This document shows, piece by piece, positions 10,542 to 21,690 of a DNA stretch of 64,000 nucleotides. A program made the translations under genes and the position numbers. The DNA comes from Euglena gracilis. Taxonomy: Eukaryota; Euglenida; Euglenophyceae; Euglenales. The notes below the pieces were generated by a model. The model did not search any database and was not told where the DNA came from. It saw nothing but the letters and a program-made list of their open reading frames with translations. Within the stretch, counting starts at the first letter, position 1. Every line of letters starts with the position of its first letter. The stretch spans positions 91,607,934 through 91,671,933 of the forward strand of contig CP154956.1 of the NCBI GenBank assembly GCA_039621445.1, read 5' to 3'.

Positions 10542-10783
10542 TTGGCCACTTTTGACCACTTTTTGATGTTTTTGAAACCGAAAAGAGCAAAAAGTGCCCA
10601 AAAGTTGGCAAAAAGCGGCCAAATGTGGTCGAAGGCCTCAAGAAGCGGTCAAAGTGGCCAACAACATTCAAAAGCAAGGCCCTGCAGAGGCCAATATAAC
10701 GACGTTGAGCGGAAAAGGTTCAACTGTTTGCATGAATCCTGACCGCAGCCCTATTCCTTCAAACCCTGTCTCTGGTCGCCTTT

Positions 10784-10985
10784 GCAGTTTGGTTGGGGTC
10801 CCGGCCGGCCGCGGCCCCAACCCAAAAAAAATATTGGTTGGGCCACGGCCGGCCATGGCCCAACCAGGGAACTTCCCAAGGGGCCAAATTCGACCCCTGG
10901 TTGGGCTGTGACCAGCCGTACGGACAAAAAAAAGTTTTTGGCTAGGCCGCGGCCAACTGCGGCCGGCCGCGACCCAACCTCCCAC
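10784..10985. repeat. GGTTGGGCC/GGCCCAACC palindromic repeats
   Basis: Several partly palindromic units of GGTTGGGCCACGGCCGGCC type occur in alternating orientation. No gene. Confidence 0.6.
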
Positions 10986-11525
10986 AAACCTACGTCCAAC
11001 GTCCCCTGACCTCCGCCTCGGTCCAGGGGACAGAACCCTACCCCCCCCCTCGGCGCGGTATAAAGTGAGCAGGGACGGGTGGGTTTGGACCAGGTTCAAT
11101 GCAGACCAGGTGGGCGGTGGGTGGGAACCCCCTGATTCAGTAGGGGGGGGGGGTGAGGATCCTCTAACCCATACACTCTCCTTGGTCTGGACCCCCCTAC
11201 CTCTGTGCAACAAAAAAATCCCAAGCAAAGCGCCAGGGGAAAAAATTGAGCCGTTGAAACAGGGCCAAAATCGCGGCATCTGTCTCTCTGTCTATCTATC
11301 CATCCATCCGTCCGCCCATCTGTCTCATCCACCCATCCATCCATCTATCGCGGTACACTTTGAAAAAATCGGCAAACCACACACCAAAAGCGTCATCTTC
11401 CCCGGCGCGAGTCACGGGAGATAAACTTTTTTTGGTTCCCGGGGTGTCCTAGACCCCCAGTCAGAAGGGGGGAAGGGGGGTAGTTCCCACCCCCCCCCCG
11501 CCCAAAACTGACGCTGAGTTAACAC

Positions 11526-11760
11526 CCTGGAGAGGACCACAGGCCTGGGCGACCGGTCGTAAAAGAGGGCGGCCCGGATGGTGCCAGCGGCGCCGCAGTC
11601 CGAGACCTGCCCGGCGGACTTGGGGACGACGGCGTTGCTGATCCGATGGGGGCAGGGCCAGCCCGGCGGGGTCGGGGGAGCCAGCGCCGAGCCGGGCTGC
11701 AGCCCCTGTTTCGTTTTGGGTTGGCGATGAGCGTCCCAAATGCCACCTTCTGCGAAATTT
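11526..11760 (-). CDS. Exon-like island, minus strand
   Basis: GC-rich coding-like DNA with a TTTCGCAG acceptor at about 11758 and a candidate donor CCAGG|GTGTTAA (11525-11524). Two frames are open. The 3' part reads best as VSDCGAAGTIRAALFYDRS and then PVVLSR. The 5' part reads KVAFGTLIANPK in another frame, so an internal junction or frameshift is possible. The family is not recognised. It is in register with other minus-strand islands. Confidence 0.4.
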
Positions 11761-11989
11761 TGATGCAATGAAAATCAGATTGATTTTCAAAAAAAAGAAT
11801 CTAGAGGGCGTTGAAATACTGGCCAAAACTCAAACGAGTATTTCATCTGTTAAATATAATGCGACGTTTGTTTTTTAACAAAAAGGCACTCAGACCCGAA
11901 GTTCCAGACATGATTTTACGCGATTTACATGATTGGCGTCACTCTTTCGAATTCTTTTCGGGTTAGCAGAAATCCAGACAATGCTGCAA

Positions 11990-12295
11990 CAAATTTTTAT
12001 TATTTCTATTTTATTATATTATTTATTAGTTAATTATAGTTTATTATAGTATTATTATTATTATAGTATTATTATAGTATTATAGTATATATATTATATA
12101 TTATATATATTATGTATATATATTATATATATATATATTATTATATATATTATGTATATTCTATATATTTATTATATATATTTATATTATATAGTATTAT
12201 GCATATATATTATTATTATAGTATTATAGTATTATTATTATATTATTATTATAGTATAATTATTAGTTTATTATATTATTTATTAATTATTTTTA
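11990..12295. repeat. AT-rich (TTA/TATA)n tract
   Basis: About 300 bp of almost only A and T, with TATTAT and TATA iterations. No gene. Confidence 0.95.
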
Positions 12296-12299
12296 GGGA

Positions 12300-12925
12300 A
12301 AATTGTGTCTCTATGGCTGAGAGGTAAAAAAGAAAAAATGCAAATGAGGCAGAGTTAAAGGAGCATGTACTGTTATGAAGAGTACCACTGGAAAAGATTT
12401 TCTTGTAAAATAGCTCAATCTTTGGCCCCCAATGTTGCACTTTCTGAGTGTAACTGGAGCACCAAGACTGAAAAACTGTGGTGAGACTGACATGGTGTTC
12501 GCGTCCTTGATCAACCCTTATCAAAAAAAAAAAAAGAGCGCACTTCCCTCTGTTTCTTCTGTTGAGGATGTTTCCTGTTTACTTTAAAAAAAAAAGTGAA
12601 AAGAAAAAGAAAAAAAGTGAAAAGAAAAATATATAAAGTAAATAAAACAATAATAAATAAATAATAAAAATAATAAAAAATACACTGAACACACACTGAA
12701 GCCCATGTAATCACATGCAGAAATTCTTTGGCCAAGAAAATCATGTTGATTAGTGTGCCTCCAGACAGGTCAGTGCCAGGTGACAGGCGAGTATGCTGGC
12801 AGGAGGCAATATCCTGGTGGGGGGGGGGGGTCAAAGATGCCAATAAATCAACGCACTTAAAGACATCGTGGACAATAATACTCAACAGATTGACACGTCA
12901 AAGGCAACCAAAAAAATGGTCATTA
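12300..12925. other. No gene seen
   Basis: Mixed sequence with A-rich runs (12580-12680). No coding or repeat structure that I can support. Confidence 0.3.
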
Positions 12926-13282
12926 TACTCCCCCCCCCTATTCCAATGACCGGTAATCTCTGTCCTCTGACCGGGGGGGGGGGGGGGTGGTCGTTGGACA
13001 TGGGGTCAAAAGAAAGTTGGTGGGTACCCGGGTCCCTACCCACCCAAAAATGCCCAAATTTTCCTTTCCGGCGCTTTGCGCCGAAAATTTTGGGCAATTT
13101 TGACAAATTTTTGTCCAAAAAAAGTGTCAAAAATGGCATTCTGGCCAAATTCTTGGCCAATTTTTGGGCAAAATTTTTCGTCCCGGAGCAAAAAAATTGG
13201 TCAAACCTCCGAAAAGGTGTCCTCTGACCGGGGGGGGTGGTCATTGGACATAGGGGGGGCGTTGGACATAGGGGGGGGGGTA
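12926..13282. repeat. Inverted-repeat element, GTCCTCTGACC family, copy B
   Basis: Starts TACTCCCCCCCCTATTCCAA and ends TTGGACATAG plus G-run plus TA. The central 200 bp is almost identical to copy A at 1195-1400 (GGTACCCGGGTCCCTACCC, GGCGCTTTGCGCCGAAAAT). Confidence 0.8.
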
Positions 13283-13712
13283 CCACAAAATACTGGAAAA
13301 AACGATTTCCTGTTGGTAAATAAAAGTGGATCAGTAAATTTTGGTTCACGGTTGCACAATAGAAACTGCAGCATTTATCAGATTGTACCCTTCCTCCAAA
13401 AGGCAGAGACGACGTGCGGTGAGGGCCCTGGATGCGCAACATCATAGACGGAGCGCTTCAACTTCTCTTCCCGAACCAACTTTAGCGGGTACTCCTTAAC
13501 AGGTGGGTTGTCACCAGTAGGATGCCGTACCGGCAGAAGAGAATGGTGAGAACAGACAAGTTACAACATGTGCCCCCCAAAAGAGTGATCTGTCCAAAAG
13601 GGACGTTGAATATCCCAGGGGTTCATGAGATGGGGGGGAGCTGGTAGGGAGCTGGTGCTTGCAGACTGGGAAAAAAAGGAAATGCCTGATATAAAAGAGG
13701 CCCTCACTTAAC

Positions 13713-13804
13713 TTGACGTTCAGACTGGAGCGTTGGACAGGGTCGAGCATGACCCGAAACAAAACCTGAAGCTGGGAGAGTGAATTTCCATTTTTGCGCA
13801 CCTT
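13713..13804 (-). CDS. Exon of minus-strand gene, C2-like
   Basis: Very good splice context on the minus strand: a pyrimidine tract TTTTTTTTCGCCTCAG acceptor (exon from 13804) and donor GTCAA|GTTAAGTG (13712-13711). The 92-bp exon reads KVRKNGNSLSQLQVLFRVM then LDPVQRSSLNVK, a strand-turn-strand pattern compatible with part of a C2 domain. It has no stops and is distinct in composition from its repetitive flanks. Confidence 0.6.
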
Positions 13805-13867
13805 CTGAGGCGAAAAAAAAATGGGACTGTGATGCCTTACCGTCTACAGCATGCTTGTGCTTACCGA

Positions 13868-14205
13868 CCGGGGGGGAGGGGGGTGGGTGGGTGCTTTGAA
13901 CCCCCCCGAACAGAAGCCCCGGGGGCTTCTATTCGGAACGTTGGTCGAAAACCGAGGGGGGAGCTTCTATTCAGGGGGGCTTCCATTTGGGGGGGGGGGG
14001 TTAGGGTGCCTGCTCCTAGCAGGCACACCCCGGGGGGGGTCCAGGGGGACCCAGAAAATTTTCATTGAAAATGGCCTTTCCGGGCCCCCGGTGCCTTTGG
14101 CACCGGGGGCGGAGGGGGGTGCCTGCTAGCCTGCTATGGGCAGATGGGTGCTATAGGATGCCCCTAGCACCCCCCCCTGTGGGGTAGGCACCCGACTAAG
14201 CACAA
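13868..14205. repeat. GTGCCTGC...GCAGGCAC element, copy 1
   Basis: Contains inverted blocks GTGCCTGCTCCTAGCAGGCA, GGTGCCTTTGGCACC and a right edge GTAGGCACCCGACTAAGCAC. A second copy at 23328-23605 ends GTCGGCACCCGGCTAAAATA. The left part also holds the GAATAGAAGCCCC-type repeat (13905-14000) seen at 31310-31440 and 31675-31735. Confidence 0.6.
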
Positions 14206-14298
14206 GCCTGGTCTACAGCAGGACGGTCCTTGAGCAAAAAAAAAAAAACCATCCCATCCCAAAATTTGTCCCATTACTTTCAATGAGAAATCCGCTGG

Positions 14299-14652
14299 TA
14301 CCCCCCGATATCCAACGACTGGTAAACCAAAAAGGTGTCCTCTGACGGGGGGGGGGGGGCCTTAGACAAGGGTCCAAAAAAAAAGTTGGAGGGTACCCGG
14401 GAACACCCTGCCCCCAAAAAGGTCAAAATTTTCCTTCTGGTGCTTTGTGCCGAAAACTTTGGAAATTTGCCAAAAAAATTGCTCCGGAAAATTTGAGTAC
14501 TTTTGTCCAAAAAAAATAAATACCAAAAATGGCATTTTGGCCAATTTTCGCTGATTTTGGGCGCAAAGATTATCAGCCGGACTCTTTGCGCCAGTTCAAA
14601 AAACCTGGCCAACCCTCCCAGCCTCCGAAAAAGTGTCCTCCGACCGGGGGTA
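14299..14652. repeat. Inverted-repeat element, GTCCTCTGACC family, copy C
   Basis: TACCCCCCGATATCCAACG at the left and TCCTCCGACCGGGGG plus TA at the right. The core is diverged from copies A and B but collinear. Confidence 0.6.
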
Positions 14653-15151
14653 AAACTGCCGAAAAATGCCCTCCCAGGTGGTGGGGCAAGTCGAGCCGCA
14701 ACCCACCCACCAGAGCAGTCCATCAGGAAAAGGCTAGAAAGGCTAGAAAGGTGACCTGAAACATCAGCCCCAAAAAATACTGGAAGGGAGGGGATGCTCT
14801 GCCTTCCACCCTCTAGGATGGAGATGGGAGGGTCAATCCACCCACCACTCAGAGGGTTTTGGGGATTCCCCCACGACCCTGGGAAGGTGAACCATTCTTT
14901 TCAATTGTTTTTTTTGCCTTGGGAGATACAGAAACTTTGGAAAATGAATCAAAATCGATCAATTAAAACCAAAGGCGCAATCAGAGACTGATCTGTAATT
15001 TTGCTTCACCTTTAACTTCCATAGGGATCCTCCAAAAAGTTCGACATGACCAAAAAAAGCTTATTGGTACATTTGAAACAGAAATCAGAGATGGGGGGAA
15101 ATGGAGAGGAGCAAATTGAGGAGTGTTTGTGCCAATGTCCTCAACGGCTTC

Positions 15152-15270
15152 CTACACAGGATCAATAATAGTGCCATCCACACCGTCGATCTCGGAAAAT
15201 GGCACCCGGATCCGGCTGACCTCATAGCCACCAGATGGGTCCCAGTTGTGCAGCTGCATTTCCAGACCGT
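15152..15270 (-). CDS. Exon of minus-strand gene (possible C-terminus)
   Basis: After a TCTGGGTCAG acceptor (exon from 15270) the minus-strand frame reads LEMQLHNWDPSGGYEVSRI, then RVPFSEIDGVDGTIIDPV, and meets TAG at 15154-15152. The coherent protein-like text is clear. The ending could be a true stop, making this the last exon of one gene and the islands below 14 kb another gene. Alternatively it is a donor at GTGTAG. The beta-rich pattern is C2-like but not diagnostic. Confidence 0.55.
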
Positions 15271-16081
15271 CTGACCCAGAGCCCAGGTGGGGTGGAGTAG
15301 CTGCTCTGCAGTGCACAGGGCAGGGAGCCCCGCAGTCCAGTCACGCTTAACTTCTGATGAAAGGAGCATGAGAGGCAGACCCAACTCTCGTCATTCCAGA
15401 ACCAGCCCAAACGGCAAACTTATCACTGGCAAAATATTTGACAAAAATGGGTGAAAAGGGAATGCAACCTTTGCACTGTGTTGAACTTGCAGTGGGTGGA
15501 AAACATAATTCCATTAGTAACGCACCCCTAGCGCCTTGGAGCCACCTTCATGGAGCCTGGCCAAGTTGCAGCTCCTGAGGAAGGGCGTGGCAGCCAATGG
15601 TGCGGTAGGGGACAGCAATGTAGAAGGTTTGGTCCCACTGCGGACTGGTGGTCAGTGGCTGGAGTCACGGATGTGGGGTGATGCGGGAACTGCGAGATGG
15701 CAGGAGTGGAAAACAGTCCGATGCGGTGACACAAAAAGAAATTCTGTGGAAATGAAATGCAATCGGACTTTTGAACACACAGTGGACGTAGAATAGTTTA
15801 AATATTAAGGCCGCCTGTGTGGGAGAGCAGCTGAACGTCTCTCTGACGTTTCCAGATTGCATCTGAGAGCGGAGAAGCAGGGATTTTCCACCACAAGTGT
15901 TGATACAGGCTGCCCCTTTGGCCTCTGTGAGTCGAGTGGGCAAATGGTCTGGCCCTCAAACAACCATTCATTGCAAAACTCAAAAAATACAAGCTTAATG
16001 GCTGCTGGCACAGTGGCATGGTCCTGCTGCTCACGCACAGGGAGGTGAACAACAATGCCAAGGTGGCTCCAAGGCGAGAAC

Positions 16082-16241
16082 ATGGTGTCGGTCTGGGCCT
16101 TGAACAGCCCGCACTTCACCACCACGAAGGGGTCCGCCGTCGCGGTCTTGCACTCCGCACTCGGTGCCTGCGCGTCCAGCACCTTCACACACAACTTGCG
16201 CATGAACGGTGCGAGGTAGTAATTCCAGGCTCCTTTGCCCC
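16082..16241 (-). CDS. Exon encoding start of a C2 domain
   Basis: Minus strand, acceptor GGGCTTCAG|GGGGC (exon from 16241). The frame reads AWNYYLAPFMRKLCVKVLDA and then TATADPFVVVKCGLFKAQTDT. The order 'L-x-V-K-V-L-D-A ... DPFVVVKCG ... T-D-T' is the beta1 and Asp-Pro-Phe/Tyr core of C2 domains, which bind Ca2+ and/or membrane lipids. The 3' boundary is not certain, as no perfect donor was found directly after TDTM. Together with the exons at 24.2-24.7 kb it indicates a multi-C2 protein or two related genes. Confidence 0.65.
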
Positions 16242-16311
16242 CTGAAGCCCAGCTCCCCCCTTTCCATGGCTTTGACGTCGGCTTCTTTTTAAACAGACAT
16301 GGAGGTCAGAT

Positions 16312-16554
16312 CAGGGGTTTCTTTTTAAGACCAGGGGGAGGGGGGTCCCCCCCCACCCACCCCGTGGGGGGTGGGGGGGGGGGGTCCCGGAGGACCCACA
16401 AAAAAAAAATGGCTGAAAAATCGCGAAAAATGCTAAAAATAGAAATTTTTTCAAAAACCTACTCCCCTCCGAGGGGGGACCCCTCCCCGGGGGGGCTCGG
16501 CCGGACCCACCCACCTGACCCCCCCCCAGGGTCCACGACTAAAAAAAAACCCTG
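16312..16554. mobile_element. hAT-like MITE, CAGGGG family, with 8-bp TSD
   Basis: 243 bp, ends CAGGGGTTTCTTTTTAAGAC and CGACTAAAAAAAAACCCTG, between perfect GGTCAGAT duplications (16304-16311, 16555-16562). It inserted just 70 bp upstream (on the minus strand) of the C2 exon at 16.1 kb, that is, in an intron. Confidence 0.92.
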
Positions 16555-16689
16555 GGTCAGATTGCAGGGTATTGCAGGGTATTGCAGGGAGCCCCGTTTA
16601 CAAGTATCCATCGCAAATTCTTCTAAGGCGCTTGTTGTTTAAGATGCAATGGTGACTGCCTTAATGCCCCTGAGGGGGGGGGGGTGGAG

Positions 16690-18160
16690 AGTCAAACCCA
16701 ACAGGCCTGCCTGGGGGGCAATGGTCCCTTGTGAGGGCCACACACTTCTTTAAAAGGTGAAAGAGGGATATTTGGGGGATTTCTGGCAAAGAAACCATTC
16801 TCTTCCATTTTTGCATTTGTTTTACCCTTTCGCCTAAGATTTACACACGGAGTTGAGCCAAGTAAACTTGCACAACGTTTCATTTCTGATATACCTGAAG
16901 GTCTGAGCAACACTGATAGGCAACACACAAGAATGAGATTTAAACGTAAGGTGACAGGTTGTTCCTCAATGCCTCAGCAAAGGCCAGGGCCTCAATTTAT
17001 ACCTAACACCTGGCAAAAGTAATACACCTGAGTAGGCATTTCTAGAACGTGCAGGAGAATCTCTGAACAATTGCACCACAGCATCTGCAATTTCATCAGA
17101 TGATGCTTGGTGGGGACCCCTATTTGCTAGGGAATGTTCCAGAGATGCGTAAAGAAACTCTGATATCTTTTCTGACTCAGATTTCTCCTTATAAAATCAT
17201 CAATGGATGAACATTGAATTTTTCTCCCCTGTAAAAATGACCTGAACAGGGCAGCCACATAAGACAGAAACCCTTGGGTGGTGGGCGGGGAGATCTTCCT
17301 GCTAAGAACAAACAGCTTTGGTAAGCACATTACGTTGCACCCATGAACCTGCCACTTCTGGGGCCAGCACGCAAAAAAAGAAATTGTTTCCTCGAGTTTT
17401 TCGTTCCTTGTTTCCCCGTTGTCTCATAATCTTTGAGTGCAATAATTTAATGCATGATGCATGGAGCTCTTATTTTCGGTGACAGCATGTTCCAAGTTTT
17501 GACACACCAGTTTGTGAGATCCCATAAGCACATCAATTGAAGCTCTCCCCAACGCTGTCCAAATGATAACCACAGAACTCAGCACAATGCTCTGAAAATC
17601 CCGCCATATGTACATCTGCAAATCAGTTTCAAAGCAAGCCTGAATGGGTGGCAGGAGGGGTGCCGGGGGCACTAATATCTCGCACGTCTTGGTTCGCCTG
17701 CTGCAGTGGGCATGCCATCTCAAGAGGGACGATTCAAAACTCAGAAGAGTGAAAAGCACTGAGCTGGCATGATGCAAGATCTGAAATGTTTTTAATTCAA
17801 TTTTGAAGGTTCTTGAAAAAATAGCATACAAGAACTGAAAGGAGGAACCCAAAAGGGGGGGTGCAGAACCCAAAATCGGCGTCTTTGGAGGGAATGCCAA
17901 AGGGTGGGCGTGACTTATTGACCACGAACCAGATCAACCAGATGGGGATGGGAGACCTAACGATGGCTTTTAGTGCTTGGGGGTTTGGAGCAGGAGGAGA
18001 CGGAACTTGCAAACACTTGCAAGCGAACTTGCCAATCGGAAAAATGCCTTGAAACATCGGGAAACGAAAAGAGAGGGAAAAAAGAAAATGCAAAAGGTAC
18101 TTTGGTTGCCGGGAAAAGAAGCGCGAGGGTTTCAAGAAAACGTCCACGGCAGGCCACCAG
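16690..18160. other. Unassigned, mostly unique-looking sequence
   Basis: Lower repeat content than its surroundings and balanced composition. Small open frames exist on the minus strand (about 17.4-18.1 kb) but none has clear splice sites or a recognisable domain. Probably intron. Confidence 0.3.
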
Positions 18161-18164
18161 GATG

Positions 18165-18298
18165 TGGCAGCGGCGTGCATCCCCGAGGCCGACCTCGACC
18201 CGCAGCGTCCCCGCGGCCTCCCCCTGGTGCACCAGCCCCACCTTGGCCATCAGCCGGTCCTCTGCCAGCCGCCGCACCATGCCGGCCGTGATGGTCAG
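18165..18298 (-). CDS. Exon-like island, minus strand
   Basis: A GC-rich stretch whose minus-strand frame reads LTITAGMVRRLAEDRLMAKV and then GTLRVEVGLGDARRCHILVA after a GGGGGAG acceptor. It is coherent and stop-free. The donor may be at GAG|GTCGGC or further on. Beta-rich, family not recognised, consistent in strand with its neighbours. Confidence 0.45.
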
Positions 18299-18421
18299 CT
18301 CCCCCGACCCGATGGGGCAGGCGCCCCCTCATGGGCAGCAGGCTGAATGTGACCAACCCCTTGAGGGGGAAGGGGGTCTCGGAGCAGCCTTCTATTATAG
18401 ACCCCCCCACCAACCCACCAC

Positions 18422-18619
18422 CAGGGGTTTTTTTTATGACCGGGGGGCCCCCAACCCACCCACCTCCTGCCCCCCCCCCCCGGGGGGTCCAGGGGACCCA
18501 CTCAAAAAACCCGAATTTTCCAAAAATAGCACCTTTTCAAAAATTTTCGGCGCCTTGGGCGCCGAAAAGAAAATTCCACTCCCCCCTTGGGGGACGCCCC
18601 CCCCCCCGGGGGCACGACC

Positions 18620-18654
<35 letters not shown>

Positions 18655-18685
18655 GGTCCACAGCTAAAAAAAAAAGTATACCCTG
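18422..18685. mobile_element. hAT-like MITE, CAGGGG family, with 8-bp TSD
   Basis: 264 bp, ends CAGGGGTTTTTTTTATGACC and a poly-A/GTATACCCTG right end, between perfect CCCACCAC duplications (18414-18421, 18686-18693). It carries a run of about 32 C residues (18620-18652) and the GGCGCC palindrome of the family. Confidence 0.9.
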
Positions 18686-18947
18686 CCCACCACGGCGGAG
18701 GACCACCGGGGGGACCCCAAAAAATCGGGTCGTTTCAAGGCATTTTCCACAAATTTTCGACCACTTTTTGAAACCCATTCCAGGGCCTCTGCACTGGGCA
18801 CTGGAGCCCACTGGGGGTTCGGCCCCAGCCCCCTCCCCTGGAGGGCCTTCCACGTTAAAAAAAAAAACCTGTGTGGGGTGAACTGGAGTTCCTGGGAAGG
18901 CAGACACCCCCCGTTGGTGGCCAGGCATTTTACATGGATGGGAAGCC

Positions 18948-19352
18948 TTGAGGGGGGGGGGGGGGGCGGACCCCCCCTCCCGACATGGAGGGGGGGGGGG
19001 GTCGGACCCCCCCCCCTCCTACCTCGAAACTGAGGGGGGGCCGAAAATTTTTCGATTTCATGGACGGGCAAAGGGCCGGAAATTGGGTCGAAATCGGTCA
19101 AAAATCCCTGATTTTTTGTTGAAAATTGATCCAAAAAATGCTCATTTTTCGAAATTTTTTAAACATTTTTTGGGGGGGAAACACCAACACATCAAAAAAT
19201 GGGCAATATGTCCAAAAGTCAGCAAAAGGGGTGTTTTTGTTCATTTTCCAGCGCACAGCGCAGGAAGAAAATTTTCTGCTATTTTTGGCACCTGTCAAGG
19301 AGGGGGGGTGGGGGGTCCGGACCCCCCTCCCAACATCTAGGGGGGGGGGTCC
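18948..19352. repeat. G/C-run-bounded inverted repeat
   Basis: Blocks of GGGGTCGGACCCCCC and GGGGTCCGGACCCCCC occur at both edges (18950-19020, 19305-19352) around an A/T-rich centre. No gene. Confidence 0.5.
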
Positions 19353-19371
19353 GGACCAGGTTTTGAATAGT

Positions 19372-20608
19372 GCTGAGCTCTTAATAAGCGCGCGCCCACC
19401 CCTTCGTTGATCGAAAAACGCTCATTTCCGGTTCAGAAACAGTTTTTCCCGGGTCCTGGAGGCCAAAAAAACATCGTTTCGGGCAAAAAAATTTTCGATT
19501 TTTTTCGACTTTTTTGACCCGAAAATGACCCAAAGTCAATGGGTTGGCGGCCCAAAGTGGGGCGGTGGCGGGTCGAAAAAACGCTCATTTTCGGCTCAAA
19601 AACAGTTTTTCTGGGTCCGGGAGGCCAAAGAACATCGTTTCGGGCAAAAAAAATTTTCGATTTTTTTTTGACTTTTTTGACCCGATTTTGACCGAAATTC
19701 ATTGGGTTGGCGGCCCAAAACGGGGCGCTGGCGGGTCGAAAAAACGCTCCTTTTCGGCTCAAAAACGGTTTTTCCGGGTCGGGAAGCCCAAAAAAACATA
19801 GTTTCGGGCAAAAAAAAAATATTCGATTTTTTTCGACTTTTTTGGTCAAAAATGGCCAAGTCAAACAGTGGAAAAAGTGTACAAAATGGCCAGAAATGGC
19901 CTAAATTGGCCAAAAAAAAAAACGCCCGTATCTTGGGCTGGGCAGGGAGTTGCTGGGAAACAAAAATCTCAGTAGATAGAGCGTTCCAAGCGCTTCAATT
20001 TAGGACTCCGGACATTTCCTTTGATTTGGCATCATTTTTGAGAAATTTTGAAAACATTGATTTTTTGACCCCCACCCCCCGAAAACGGCTAAGTCGAACA
20101 GTGGAAAAAGTGTACAAAACGGCCATCTGGGCCAAAAACGGCAGTATCTCGGGCTAGGCTGGGAGTTGCTGGGAAATCAAAATACCAGTGGATGGGACGT
20201 TCCAAGGGCTTCAAATTAGGTTTCCGGACATTTCCTTTGGTTTGGCTTCATGTTGGAGATGTTGGCTTCATGTTGACATTTTTTGGCCGGAATGGCAGAG
20301 TCCAAAGGGGGGGGGGGCTCATCCAGGGGGGTGGGCCGATCCTACCCAGTTTGGACCCCTTCGCGCGTGAATAATTCGGGCCTGGCGGGGAGTTGGGGGT
20401 CAAAACCAGGTGATTCGGAAACTAGAAATCCAGTCGCTCGCGACTTAAAAAAAATTTTTTGGGAACGGGGCCGGGATCATGGTCATAATCCGTCAGTTCC
20501 TGAGGTGGCCCCGACCCGGGGGGGGGGGGGGGGGGGGCGGGGGGGTCGAGGGGGGGGTTTCGCCAGGGGTAAGCTTCGCTCTTGCCCAAAAAGGGATAAG
20601 GGCTCAGC
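19372..20608. mobile_element. Satellite-carrying TIR element (R family), orientation 1
   Basis: Ends GCTGAGCTCTTA...TAAGGGCTCAGC. From left to right it holds about three tandem units of ~163 bp (AAAACGCTCATTTTCGGCTC ... AAATTTTCGATTTTTTTCGA), then the module GGAAATGTCC.../GATACGGCCGTTTTTGGCC, then a module with GTTATTCACGCGCGAAGGGG and GTCGCGAGCGACTGGAT (here reversed), and finally a hairpin GGTAAGCTTCGCTCTTG. The element at 27888-28979 has the same modules in exactly the opposite order and strand. No coding sequence. It looks non-autonomous. Confidence 0.75.
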
Positions 20609-21690
20609 AACCCCCCCCCCTACCACCTTACCCCCTGGGGGGGGGGGTTGGTCGGGACCGCCCCCACCACCTACCTCAATACCGAAGGGCTTCCCATCCA
20701 ACCCTGCCCCTCCCCCCCCCCACACATTGGCCCGGTCCAACAGGATGGGGGAGGGCAACTTTGGGGAATGGACATACGACTCCAATGGCATGGGGAATGG
20801 GGAACGAGCTGTCCAGCTGAATGCCTTGAAAAGGGGCTTATGTTGACCCCAAGACCTAACTTTGGGGGGGGGGGGGGCAGGTTGGTTGGCTGCACAGCCG
20901 GAGGGCCCAATCAGCTAACTGTGGTGCCAAATCTTGATGCCGAGTTCAAGTGTGCCCTGAACAAGGCTGGTCGAAACCTCATCAACGAGGTTAATGAAAT
21001 TCATGGAACACGTTGATCTGAAATTTTTTGAGTATTAACAAGGTTGTCAAAATCTTGACAGAAGAAGAAAAACTGGAATGAAAAGAAGTCTGCAATAATC
21101 TCCCAAAAAAATGCAATTCAAAAATTGACCACCACCCGGGCCAACACAGCAAAGACCGAAAAAATGTGACCCCAAAGATGGAACACAGCATAGATTCACT
21201 TGATGAACCCCGGGTGGGCACATTTTTTAGACCCAAACCCACCCGCTCACGTTTGTTTTGAAAACCCACCAATGAACAACCCAACCACCAGTTCACTTAT
21301 CACCTGCATGGCCCATATGGGTTGGGGCTGCTTGGAGTGGGTCACTCCGGTTAGGCCGAAGGCCTTGCCCAGAAAAAGTTCGCTCAGGGGTTTTCAGTTG
21401 ATTTTGGCCTTGTTTGAGGTGGGTGAATAGCCCAACCAAATAAAAGGACCCCCAAAACAGCCCAAGACCCCCCCCAAAAAGAACCCATTTGGCCAACCAA
21501 GCAAAAATGCAAAAATGAGACTCCAAATCTGCCGCCCCCCCCCCACCCCTGATGGAAGCACCCGGGCAGGACGAAAATATCAATTTCAAGCAAAGCACAA
21601 ATCGCATTCCTTGGGTCTTTGAGTCCAGAATCATGTGGCAGCTCAAATCAAACTTAGAACCCTGCCCATTTACACTACAAACTTGTACTA
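20609..21690. other. No confident gene; possible short exon
   Basis: 20620-20740 is G/C-run rich. Around 20925-21016 both strands are open (plus: EFKCALNKAGRNLINEVNEI; minus: INLVDEVSTSLVQGTLELGI). One may be a real exon, but the strand cannot be decided. Otherwise nothing is seen. Confidence 0.3.

Noticed and set aside
11990-12295. AT-rich tract as a replication origin or matrix attachment site
   Set aside because: Composition alone is not evidence; no supporting motif or structure was identified.
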